A program made the position numbers and the translations under genes. Below are positions 1 to 6,972 of a stretch of 64,000 bases of DNA, in pieces; position 1 is the stretch's first letter, and each line of letters opens with the position of its first letter. Origin of the DNA: an uncultured Deferribacterales bacterium (GTDB lineage Bacteria > Chrysiogenota > Deferribacteres > Deferribacterales > Mucispirillaceae); assembly GCA_947853665.1 (NCBI GenBank), contig CANTXF010000016.1, forward strand, positions 62,001 to 126,000, written 5' to 3'. Below the pieces are notes generated by a model that saw nothing but the letters and a program-made list of their open reading frames with translations, was not told where the DNA came from and did not search any database.

Positions 1-294
1 AAAGGGTGTATCGCCGGTCAGACCATATGTTTCGTAAACGCCATGGGAGATGTTCTTCCATGCTCATATTTTCCGGAACCCGCCGGCAACGTGTTTGAAA
101 AACCCCTTAAAGAAATATGGGAAAATTCGGAGCTTTTTTCCGAGCTGAGGGATTTTAAAAAATACGAGGGCAAGTGCGGCGTATGCAGATTTATAAAAGT
201 ATGCGGAGGATGCAGGGCGCGGGCTTACGCCGTAACAGGCTCCCATCTGGCCGAGGAGCCTTTCTGCGATTACAGGCCGGCAGGCGCCAGATAG
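1..294 (+). CDS. Radical SAM/SPASM protein, C-terminal fragment (heme-pathway type)
   Basis: This reading frame is open from base 1 and ends at the TAG at 292-294, so only the last 97 residues of a longer protein are visible. They hold a SPASM-type auxiliary iron-sulfur domain: a PCSYFPEP segment with its cysteine, then a cluster of cysteines ending in CGGCRARAY, and a final Cys in EPFCDY. This spacing and the [10 protein letters not shown] stretch are typical of the AhbC/AhbD/NirJ group, radical SAM enzymes that modify siroheme-derived tetrapyrroles for alternative heme or heme d1 synthesis. The catalytic CxxxCxxC radical-SAM motif would lie upstream of the window and cannot be checked, so the exact member is not assigned. 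No terminator is obvious before the next gene 68 bp downstream. Confidence 0.75.
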   Translation, partial: KGCIAGQTICFVNAMGDVLPCSYFPEPAGNVFEKPLKEIWENSELFSELRDFKKYEGKCGVCRFIKVCGGCRARAYAVTGSHLAEEPFCDYRPAGAR

Positions 295-361
295 CCGAAC
301 CTACAATCTTAAATAAAAGCAGTAAAATAAAGGAAAAAATCTCTTAAAGAGGTGTGCTGCC

Positions 362-1921
362 ATGTCGGAATTTGAAAACAGAATAAGAGACAAAAGTCTT
401 TTATCCAGAATTACCACCGCTGACAAACTTATTCCCTTATTCGCTTCCACCGAAAAACGCAGGCTTAATCTGGGCTGGTCAGGATTTACGCCGGTAGGTT
501 ATCCGAAAGTCATACCTGCGGCGCTGGCGGATCATGTGGAAAAAAACAATCTTCAGGGTAAATGGCGTTTTAATCTTTTTATAGGCGCCTCCATAGATGC
601 GGAAATAGAAGACCGCTGGGCCAGCCTTCAGATGATAGACAGGCGCTGGCCATATCAAACGGGAAAAGCTGTAAACAAAGCTATAAATAAAGGCGAGATA
701 CGTATGGGGGACAAGCATCTTTCGATGTTTGCCCAGGATCTTTTCAACGGATTTTACACTATGGAGGAGGGAGGCGGCCTGGACGTGGCCATTGTGGAAG
801 CTTCCGCCATAGACGAGAACGGAAATATAATTCCGGCCGGTTCTGTCGGAGCCGCTCCTGAAATAATAGCTATCGCGGATAAGATAATAGTTGAGATAAA
901 TACCGCCATACCGTCTTTTGAGGGTATGCACGATATATGGTTAAGCGACGCTCCGCCTTATAAAAAAATAATCCCGATAACAGACGTGCGCCAGAGGATA
1001 GGCACGCCGTTTATTCCTACCGATAAAAATAAAATAGTAGGTATAGTGGAATCCGCCATTCCGGATAACGGCAGAGCCGTTCGCGGAAGCGATGCCGTTT
1101 CGGACGCGATCGCGGCCAATATAATAGATTTTTTCAGCCATGAGGTTAAATCCGGCAGACTGCCGAAAAATCTGCTGCCTCTCCAATCCGGAGTAGGCTC
1201 CATCGCAAACGCCGTGGTTATGGGGCTTACCAATTCTCCCTTTGAAAACCTTACCGTTTACAGTGAGGTTCTTCAGGACGGGTTCCTGCCTTTTCTCGAT
1301 TCGGGTAAATGCAGGTTTATAAACGCCACCTCGGTATCTCTTTCGAACGAAGGGTTCGAGCACTGGTGGAAAAATTACGACAAATACAGAGAATCCGTGC
1401 TTCTGCGTCCCATGCAGATATCTAATAATCCGGAAATTATAAGGCGTCTCGGAGTTATAGCCATGAACACTCCGGTAGAGGTGGACATATACGCTCACGC
1501 CAATTCGACTCTGGTAGGAGGGGTAAGAATGCTTAACGGCATAGGCGGCTCCGGCGATTTCTGCCGGGCGGCGTATCTTTCCATAATGCACGCTCCGTCC
1601 GTAAGAGCCGGTAAAACCGACGAGCTTGGCATATCGTCCATAGTTCCCAAAGTTCCTCATGTGGACCATACGGAACACGATCTTGACGTCGTCGTTACCG
1701 AGCAGGGGCTTGCGGATCTCAGGGGCCTGTGCCCCAAAGACAGGGCGTTTAAAATAATAGATAAATGCGCGCATCCTGCCTACAGAGACTATCTTAGGGA
1801 TTATCTTGAACGCGCTTCAGAAAAAACCAAAAACGCCCACGAGCCGCAGATATTGTCTGAATGTTATAAAATGCATATAAGCCTGGAAGAAACAGGAACC
1901 ATGCGTTTTTGGGAACATTAG
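362..1921 (+). CDS. Succinyl-CoA:acetate CoA-transferase family (acetyl-CoA hydrolase/transferase)
   Basis: At 519 residues this matches the AarC/Cat1 family in length and motifs. It has an N-terminal half with GSVGAAPEI, the LQSGVGSIANAV loop, the YSEVLQDG segment whose Glu (about residue 302) is the expected CoA-thioester catalytic residue, and GGSGDFCRAAYLS near the C-terminus. Such enzymes move CoA between succinyl-CoA and acetate. In bacteria lacking succinyl-CoA synthetase they close the TCA cycle, and in others they excrete or activate acetate. An AGAGG ribosome site lies about 9 bases before the ATG. The gene stands alone and is followed by a strong hairpin terminator. Substrate preference (succinyl, butyryl or propionyl) cannot be read from sequence alone. 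Confidence 0.88.
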   Translation: MSEFENRIRDKSLLSRITTADKLIPLFASTEKRRLNLGWSGFTPVGYPKVIPAALADHVEKNNLQGKWRFNLFIGASIDAEIEDRWASLQMIDRRWPYQTGKAVNKAINKGEIRMGDKHLSMFAQDLFNGFYTMEEGGGLDVAIVEASAIDENGNIIPAGSVGAAPEIIAIADKIIVEINTAIPSFEGMHDIWLSDAPPYKKIIPITDVRQRIGTPFIPTDKNKIVGIVESAIPDNGRAVRGSDAVSDAIAANIIDFFSHEVKSGRLPKNLLPLQSGVGSIANAVVMGLTNSPFENLTVYSEVLQDGFLPFLDSGKCRFINATSVSLSNEGFEHWWKNYDKYRESVLLRPMQISNNPEIIRRLGVIAMNTPVEVDIYAHANSTLVGGVRMLNGIGGSGDFCRAAYLSIMHAPSVRAGKTDELGISSIVPKVPHVDHTEHDLDVVVTEQGLADLRGLCPKDRAFKIIDKCAHPAYRDYLRDYLERASEKTKNAHEPQILSECYKMHISLEETGTMRFWEH

Positions 1922-1944
1922 TCAAAATAGGCTTTTTAGCGAAC

Positions 1945-1970
1945 GGGAGGGAAAGCCCTCCCTTTTATTT
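1945..1970 (+). terminator. Intrinsic terminator between convergent genes
   Basis: A 7-bp perfect stem (GGGAGGG/CCCTCCC, loop AAAG) is followed by TTTTATTTT. It ends the CoA-transferase transcript and overlaps the last codon of zapE, which arrives from the other strand. Confidence 0.8.
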
Positions 1971-3005
1971 TGTGAAAAAAACTGCTATTTCATCGAGACG
2001 GGACTTGCATCTTAAAAAGCGGCGTTCAAAAACCGAATTTATCATTTCTTCCGTAAATATATCGGCCATGCTTTCGCCGGAGTTTTTTATAAACAGCTTA
2101 GTATCGTAATAATAACAGTGGTCTATAAAGGAAGCGAAGCGAAGGGCATCGTCAAATTTTGTAAACCCCCTGAAATCATATATAAACAGTTTTTTAAAAT
2201 TTCTTGGCACTACGAAAAAACGAAAAGGGTGGTTGCTCCTCAATACTTCAATCAAATCGTCAAAACCGGCCGTAAGTATTTTTTTCTCGTCTTTCGCGGA
2301 AAAAAGGGTATCGTTAAAGCAGGATTCTGAAAATTTAGCCTGCCATTGCGCCATATTTATGCGGAAACTTACTCCTTCCACAATGACCGTCCTGAAAGCG
2401 CCTGATATTATTCCCAATTCCCTTGCGAATCTTTCCGTGTCGAAGTTTCCGCCTCCCAGTTCGTCCGGAGGCCTGTTGGATGTGGTTATGATAACGGTAT
2501 GGTCGTTTACGGCTTCGATAAGGCGGGCGGCCATTCTTGTATTGGCAGGGTCGTCCAGGTCGAATTCGTCTATAAGGAGGAGGTCCAGTTTTTTAAACTT
2601 TTCTATTGTATTTTCAAGACCGTAATAGTTTATAAAATATGTAAGCTCAAGAAAGCTCATAAACGCTTTGCTTCCGTTAAAGGCGTTGAAGCAGGCGGAA
2701 AGCAGATGCGTTTTTCCTACTCCGTAAGTACCGTCTATATAAAGGTTTTCATGCTTTTTAGCGGTTTTACTTCCGCGGAAAAGGCTGCGAAAGCGCTTTT
2801 TCTCTGTATCTTTGGAACCACTTGTGATATTGCTTAGAATGTTTTTCAGATAAAGCTGCGACGGATAGCGCTCGTCATGTTTATAATTGTCGAAGGTACA
2901 TTTATTGAATTTCGGATGCGGCTTTAGCTGACTGAAACAATCGTCCGCCGATACGTTGAAATCTATGGCTTTTATGTCCGACATAATTTCAGATATATGT
3001 AACAT
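1965..3005 (-). CDS. zapE: Cell division ATPase ZapE / AFG1-like
   Basis: The 346-residue protein has the ZapE/AFG1 layout: Walker A GTYGVGKTHLL around residue 93, Walker B LLLIDEFDLDD around 143, then ITTSNRPPDELGGG and a long C-terminal region. ZapE proteins are peripheral ATPases that in gamma-proteobacteria destabilise FtsZ polymers under low-oxygen or stress conditions. Mitochondrial AFG1 handles misassembled respiratory subunits. The first ATG (3005) is used here. A second ATG seven codons in (MSDIKAI) is an equally possible start. The gene is divergent from the suhB-like gene, with only 29 bases between the two start codons, so the promoters must lie within one another's coding sequence or be shared. 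Confidence 0.85.
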   Translation of the reverse strand: MLHISEIMSDIKAIDFNVSADDCFSQLKPHPKFNKCTFDNYKHDERYPSQLYLKNILSNITSGSKDTEKKRFRSLFRGSKTAKKHENLYIDGTYGVGKTHLLSACFNAFNGSKAFMSFLELTYFINYYGLENTIEKFKKLDLLLIDEFDLDDPANTRMAARLIEAVNDHTVIITTSNRPPDELGGGNFDTERFARELGIISGAFRTVIVEGVSFRINMAQWQAKFSESCFNDTLFSAKDEKKILTAGFDDLIEVLRSNHPFRFFVVPRNFKKLFIYDFRGFTKFDDALRFASFIDHCYYYDTKLFIKNSGESMADIFTEEMINSVFERRFLRCKSRLDEIAVFFTK

Positions 3006-3034
3006 AATTTAAAAATTTGCAAGGAGTTTCGCCG

Positions 3035-3796
3035 ATGCTCAAATCCATAACGAATATAGCCCTGGAAACTGGGGAAATAATAAAACGCGGCATATATGCG
3101 GATAAGCATATAAATTATAAAAGCCGCGTGGATATGGTAACGGATTTCGACGTAAAGGTGGAGGACATACTGAAAGAAAAGCTTGCCAGGCTTTTTCCGG
3201 GATATGAGCTGGTGGCGGAGGAATCCTCTGCAAGCCCGCTTAAAAGAGAAGGAAACGTCATATACATAGACCCTATAGACGGGACTACCAATTTTGTGCA
3301 CGGTTTTCCGTTCGTATCCATATCCGTAGGAGTATATACGGAAGGCGAAGGGCATTACGGCGTGGTTTACAACCCGTTATTAGGAGAGGTTTTTACCGCA
3401 TCCAGGGGAAACGGGGCCTTCCTGAACGGAAGCAGGATATACGTATCTAAAACTCCGCGTCTGGAGAACTCTCTGTGCGCCACCGGTTTTCCGTACGTAA
3501 AGGATAATATCCCCGCCCTTATGAAAACGCTGGAGAAAACCCTTATGGCTACAAGAGGCATAAGACGCGCCGGTTCTGCGGCTCTTGATTTATGCTATGT
3601 GGCAAAAGGTGTGTTTGACCTTTATTACGAAACGGCCCTCAAGCCATGGGATGTTTCTGCCGGTATGATAATAGTAAGAGAGGCCGGCGGAATGGTAACA
3701 AATATGGACGGAAGCTTTCAGAATCTGGGTTCCGATTCCCTTATAGCTTCCAACGGCCTTATTCATGACGAATTTATAAAACTTATATCGGAATAA
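3035..3796 (+). CDS. suhB: Inositol-1-monophosphatase family protein (SuhB-like)
   Basis: The 253-residue protein carries the full metal site of the Li+-sensitive phosphatase family: EESSAS (Glu), DPIDGTTNFVHG (the two Asp ligands and the nucleophilic-water Thr), and WDVSAGMIIVREAGG. Family members hydrolyse inositol 1-phosphate or related sugar phosphates, and E. coli SuhB also takes part in rRNA antitermination complexes. A TTG at 3017 would extend the frame by six codons. The ATG at 3035 is preferred because a clear AAGGAG sits 9 bases before it and would otherwise be inside the gene. A bidirectional terminator follows immediately. The physiological substrate is unknown. Confidence 0.88.
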   Translation: MLKSITNIALETGEIIKRGIYADKHINYKSRVDMVTDFDVKVEDILKEKLARLFPGYELVAEESSASPLKREGNVIYIDPIDGTTNFVHGFPFVSISVGVYTEGEGHYGVVYNPLLGEVFTASRGNGAFLNGSRIYVSKTPRLENSLCATGFPYVKDNIPALMKTLEKTLMATRGIRRAGSAALDLCYVAKGVFDLYYETALKPWDVSAGMIIVREAGGMVTNMDGSFQNLGSDSLIASNGLIHDEFIKLISE

Positions 3797-3801
3797 AAAA
3801 T

Positions 3802-3832
3802 AAGGCCGCTTTTAAAAGCGGCCTTTTCTTTT
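3802..3832. terminator. Bidirectional intrinsic terminator
   Basis: Self-complementary AAGGCCGCTTTT/AAAAGCGGCCTT (3802-3825) is followed by TTCTTTTTT on the plus strand and preceded by an A-run that becomes a U-run on the minus strand. It separates the suhB-like gene from the convergent phosphofructokinase gene. Confidence 0.88.
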
Positions 3833-5047
3833 TTAGTAGATTCTGTCGATTAGCTCGGTTATAGCTTCCGACTTCGGCGAAGAGGGCCGCGGACTGCGTC
3901 CGAAGCAAACTCCGAGATTCTCGTAAAAACTTATCATCTCCGGATGAACATGGCGCTGCTTTATTGCGTCTTTGGTAATCATGTAGCGTATCTGCCCGTC
4001 GCCCGTAAGGTGGGAGAAGGTTACGCCGGTAATGCCGTTTAAAAGGAGCATTACAGCGGAAGCTCCGGCTTCTTTACCGAAATTGGAGTCCAGAGCCGAG
4101 CTTTCGCCGCTGCGTACAATATGGCCTGGCACGACTTCCCTTATTTCGGGAATTTCAAATATGCCTTCCACGTACATTCCCGTCTTTTTCATAAATTCTT
4201 TTGTTTCCGGGTCCGCTTTCATAAGCTCTTCAAGTCTGGATTTGACGCATTTTGCCGCTCCGGCCAGTTTTGCGTGTCCGAAAGCGTCTTTCTGGCCGCC
4301 TTCGCAGAAAAGGTTGCCGTTTTCGTCCGTAATCCCTTCGGCTACTACTATGGTATAAGTCCCCGCGTGAACGTCGCTGTTCGTGACTCTTCTGAAAAAA
4401 TGCTCTTTTATGTGGGAATAAACCTGGCCGAAATCAACAGGAACTTCCGGTATGAGTATGCAGTCCGCATCGGCGGCTATACCACCGCGAAAAGCCGTGT
4501 GTCCGGCATATCTTCCGAAAACCTCCGTTACCATTATTCTGTTATGGGTGCGGCCGGTGGTTTTCAGGTCCTCGACGATACACGCTATTCTGTTTATTGT
4601 GGAGTCTCCGCCTACGGAATATGTTTGAAGGTCCAGATCCATGGTCTTGGGGGCGTGAACCACCGGTATCCCGTTTTCGTGCAGGTCTACTACGACGCTG
4701 CCCGTATCGTCGCCTCCGGCCACAACAAGCCCGTCTATGTCAAAATTTTTAAGGCCTTCCAGTATGCGGGCGTATTTGTTGGTGTCTTTGATTTTAGAAA
4801 TTTTAACCCGGGAGTGGCCGGCTTCGCTTCCGGCTCTGGTGGAATTTATCATTTCCAGCCTGTTTCTGTCGAGACGGGCGAGCCTGTTAATATCTACCAG
4901 GTTATAAAGACCGGCGTAACCGTTAGGAATTATATACGCTCCCACGCCTTTGGAATTAGCCATCAGCGCCGCTCCGCGCACAACCGCGTTAAGGCCGCCG
5001 CAATCGCCGCCTGCGGTAATTATACCAATATTGCGGATCTGTCCCAT
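3833..5047 (-). CDS. pfp: 6-phosphofructokinase, probably PPi-dependent
   Basis: The 404-residue protein of the PFK family starts with the phosphate-binding GIITAGGDCGGLNAV. VAGGDDTGS has Asp where ATP-type enzymes have the Gly of GGDGS. PKTMDLDL has Lys in the position that is Gly in ATP-type PGTIDND. GRYAGHTAFRGG and an ILIPE segment follow. Asp for Gly and Lys for Gly together are the accepted signature of pyrophosphate-using PFKs, which catalyse reversible fructose-6-phosphate/fructose-1,6-bisphosphate conversion. The catalytic loop reads T-M-D-L-D rather than T-I-D-N-D, so both Asp are kept but the Asn is lost. A GGGGTG site precedes the ATG. The gene is monocistronic. Confidence 0.85.
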   Translation of the reverse strand: MGQIRNIGIITAGGDCGGLNAVVRGAALMANSKGVGAYIIPNGYAGLYNLVDINRLARLDRNRLEMINSTRAGSEAGHSRVKISKIKDTNKYARILEGLKNFDIDGLVVAGGDDTGSVVVDLHENGIPVVHAPKTMDLDLQTYSVGGDSTINRIACIVEDLKTTGRTHNRIMVTEVFGRYAGHTAFRGGIAADADCILIPEVPVDFGQVYSHIKEHFFRRVTNSDVHAGTYTIVVAEGITDENGNLFCEGGQKDAFGHAKLAGAAKCVKSRLEELMKADPETKEFMKKTGMYVEGIFEIPEIREVVPGHIVRSGESSALDSNFGKEAGASAVMLLLNGITGVTFSHLTGDGQIRYMITKDAIKQRHVHPEMISFYENLGVCFGRSPRPSSPKSEAITELIDRIY

Positions 5048-5332
5048 GCTTCTGCACCCCTTATTTTATTTGGTTCCTGATATTTCAATATATAATCCAA
5101 AAGGCATTTCCTGTCCATACTAAAGAGACGTATAAGGCCTTTATTTTTCTTAACGGCGATAACCGATGCAGGGGAGGGCGTTACCCTTGCGAAACCGGTA
5201 TTATGAACATTTCCCGTAATTATCCGCGTCGGGCGATATCCGCCTTTTTCTTTATATTTTTAACTTTATAGTAGAGAGAAAATGGTGTATGCTTACAGGC
5301 TCAATAAGTTTTCGGAGAAATATTGAATAGTT
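5048..5332. other. 285-bp intergenic region between divergent pfp and queC
   Basis: No recognised RNA family or promoter could be assigned. On the plus strand there is AGGG-cgtta-CCCT near 5176 and a short GGCG/CGCC hairpin with a T-rich tail near 5230-5249, which could be a leader element of queC. On the minus strand one frame is free of stops for about 79 codons (about 5030-5265) but has no ATG, GTG or TTG near its beginning and no ribosome site. It is therefore not called a gene. I looked for preQ1-I/II riboswitch features because queC follows, and could not make the sequence fit either consensus. Confidence 0.3.
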
Positions 5333-6004
5333 ATGAAAAAGGCTATAATACTGGTAAGCGGGGGCATGGACAGCTGCGTAACGGCCGCCTGCGCCGTAAA
5401 GCAGGGGTATGAACCGGCGTTTTTTCACGTGAATTACGGCCAGCTTACCCAAAACAGGGAGCTTAAGGCGTTCTGCGATATTGCCGATTATTACGGAGTC
5501 AAAGACCGTCTGATTGTGGATATAGAATATCTTAAAAAAATAGGCGGCTCATCCTTAACGGACCGCTCCATAAAGGTCGAGGAAGGCACTGAGCCTAAAA
5601 AGAGCGGCGCTCTTCCTTCCACCTACGTTCCTTTCCGCAACGGCAATCTGATTTCCATCGCAGCAAGCTGGGCGGAGGTAATCAATGCCGGCAGAATTTT
5701 CGTGGGTGCGGTGGATGAGGATTCCAGCGGATATCCGGACTGTACGGCGGAATTTTTTAAGAAATTCAACGAGCTTTTCGGGGCGGCTTTTTCTTCCGGT
5801 TTCGAGCTGAAAATAGAAACCCCTATCATAAACCTTTCAAAGGCGGAAATCGTCAGGCTGGGGACGGAGCTTAACGCGCCCCTGCATCTTACATGGTCCT
5901 GCTATCAAAGCGAGGATAAAGCCTGCGGGGTATGCGAAAGCTGCTTTCTCCGCCTGAGGGGCTTTAAAAACGCCGGAATTAAAGACCCTATCGAATATAA
6001 ATAA
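5333..6004 (+). CDS. queC: 7-cyano-7-deazaguanine synthase QueC
   Basis: The 223-residue protein has the N-type ATP pyrophosphatase loop VSGGMDSCV near the start, HVNYGQ after the first strand, STYVPFRNG in the middle, and a zinc site of four cysteines near the C-terminus (TWSCYQ...CGVCESC). QueC converts 7-carboxy-7-deazaguanine to preQ0 with ATP and ammonia, for queuosine in tRNA. GGAG lies upstream of the ATG. Other queuosine genes (queD, queE, queF) are not in the window. It heads a same-strand run with yqeY, cvpA and mutS2, with an 18-bp gap to yqeY. Confidence 0.93.
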   Translation: MKKAIILVSGGMDSCVTAACAVKQGYEPAFFHVNYGQLTQNRELKAFCDIADYYGVKDRLIVDIEYLKKIGGSSLTDRSIKVEEGTEPKKSGALPSTYVPFRNGNLISIAASWAEVINAGRIFVGAVDEDSSGYPDCTAEFFKKFNELFGAAFSSGFELKIETPIINLSKAEIVRLGTELNAPLHLTWSCYQSEDKACGVCESCFLRLRGFKNAGIKDPIEYK

Positions 6005-6021
6005 ATTTCAAGGAGATAAAA

Positions 6022-6462
6022 ATGAGCTTAAAAGAGCGGATAACGGAAGACATTAAAACTTACATGAGGGAAAAAGACACCGTAAGCCTTAACGCCGTCC
6101 GGATGCTTAAGTCAGACGTAAAGAACGCGGAAATAGACGCGATGAAGGAGCTGGACGACGCGGGCATAATAAAAGTAGTGCAGTCCGGCATAAAAAAAAG
6201 GAAGGATTCCGCGGAGGTATACGTAAAAGCCGGCCGGCAGGAGCTTGCAGATAAAGAGCTTGCGGAAATCAAGGCTTTGGAAAAATATCTGCCCGAGCAG
6301 CTCGGGAAAGAAGAAATCGAAGCCTTAGTCAAAAACACGGTCGCCAAAATGGAAGAGGACAGCAGAAAAAATTTCGGCATGGTAATGAAAGCCGTAATGG
6401 CCAAGGTATCCGGACGGGCGGACGGGAGAACCGTAAGCGAAGTAATAAAAAGGGTAATTTAA
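6022..6462 (+). CDS. GatB/YqeY domain-containing protein
   Basis: The 146-residue, charged and almost wholly helical protein matches the YqeY family, which resembles the C-terminal helical domain of GatB (the tRNA-dependent amidotransferase subunit). Motifs include ALRMLKSDVKNAEID-like residues near 25-40 and the C-terminal FGMVMKAVMAKVSGRADG, where family members bind tRNA-like helices. Its cellular role is not settled. AAGGAG sits 8 bases before the ATG. Its TAA overlaps the ATG of cvpA (TAATG), indicating translational coupling. Confidence 0.88.
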   Translation: MSLKERITEDIKTYMREKDTVSLNAVRMLKSDVKNAEIDAMKELDDAGIIKVVQSGIKKRKDSAEVYVKAGRQELADKELAEIKALEKYLPEQLGKEEIEALVKNTVAKMEEDSRKNFGMVMKAVMAKVSGRADGRTVSEVIKRVI

Positions 6463-6968
6463 TGGGAACCGCTGATATACTTATATTGGCGTTCATACTG
6501 TTTCTTGCCGTTCGCGGCGTTATACGCGGCTTCGTTATCGAAGTGATAGGACTTTTGGGTATAGTGCTGGCGTTTCTGTTTTCCTTTATGATATACACGC
6601 CTATGCTTACCCTTACCACGGCGGTGGGCCTTAGCGGGGACGCCGCCTCCGTTACGGCCTACGTGCTGGGCTTCATTATTATATACGTTATAATAATAAT
6701 ATTAGGGCACTTGCTGCACAAAACCCTTTCCGTAATACATCTCGGCTGGCTCAACAGATTGATAGGATTTCTTTTCGGAGGTCTTAAAGGCACCGTTATA
6801 GCCGGTCTTATTCTGTGGGCAGTAGTTTATGTCCTTCCTGAGGACGCGCGCCTTATAAACGACATAAACAAGTCTCAGGCTGCAAAAACCGCTATGGCGG
6901 TAGTGCCTTATATATACGATAAAATAAACGGCATAGCCGGAGTAGACAGGATAAATCCTTTTAAATAA
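6462..6968 (+). CDS. cvpA: CvpA family membrane protein
   Basis: The 168-residue protein has four hydrophobic segments (about 1-20, 24-48, 64-90, 104-125), GVIRGFVIEVIG after the first, and GGLKGTVIAGLILW in the last, the CvpA/DedE pattern. CvpA is an inner-membrane protein first linked to colicin V production and later to envelope stress and bile tolerance. Its molecular activity is unknown. The start codon overlaps the yqeY stop, and only four bases separate its stop from mutS2. This arrangement next to mutS2 is common in bacteria. Confidence 0.85.
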   Translation: MGTADILILAFILFLAVRGVIRGFVIEVIGLLGIVLAFLFSFMIYTPMLTLTTAVGLSGDAASVTAYVLGFIIIYVIIIILGHLLHKTLSVIHLGWLNRLIGFLFGGLKGTVIAGLILWAVVYVLPEDARLINDINKSQAAKTAMAVVPYIYDKINGIAGVDRINPFK

Positions 6969-6972
6969 AGCC

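Noticed and set aside
941-1774. 277-codon frame opposite the CoA-transferase gene
   Set aside because: Shadow of a strongly conserved gene on the other strand; Tyr/Arg-rich composition typical of antisense frames.
4121-5080. 319-codon plus-strand frame opposite pfp
   Set aside because: Antisense shadow of the phosphofructokinase gene, low-complexity composition rich in Tyr, Val and Gly.
5160-5260. preQ1 riboswitch before queC
   Set aside because: I tried to match class I and II cores and could not fit the pseudoknot segments. Only short hairpins are visible.
5030-5265. Stop-free minus-strand stretch of about 79 codons upstream of pfp
   Set aside because: No start codon near its beginning, no ribosome site and no family recognised. 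Kept only as an observation.
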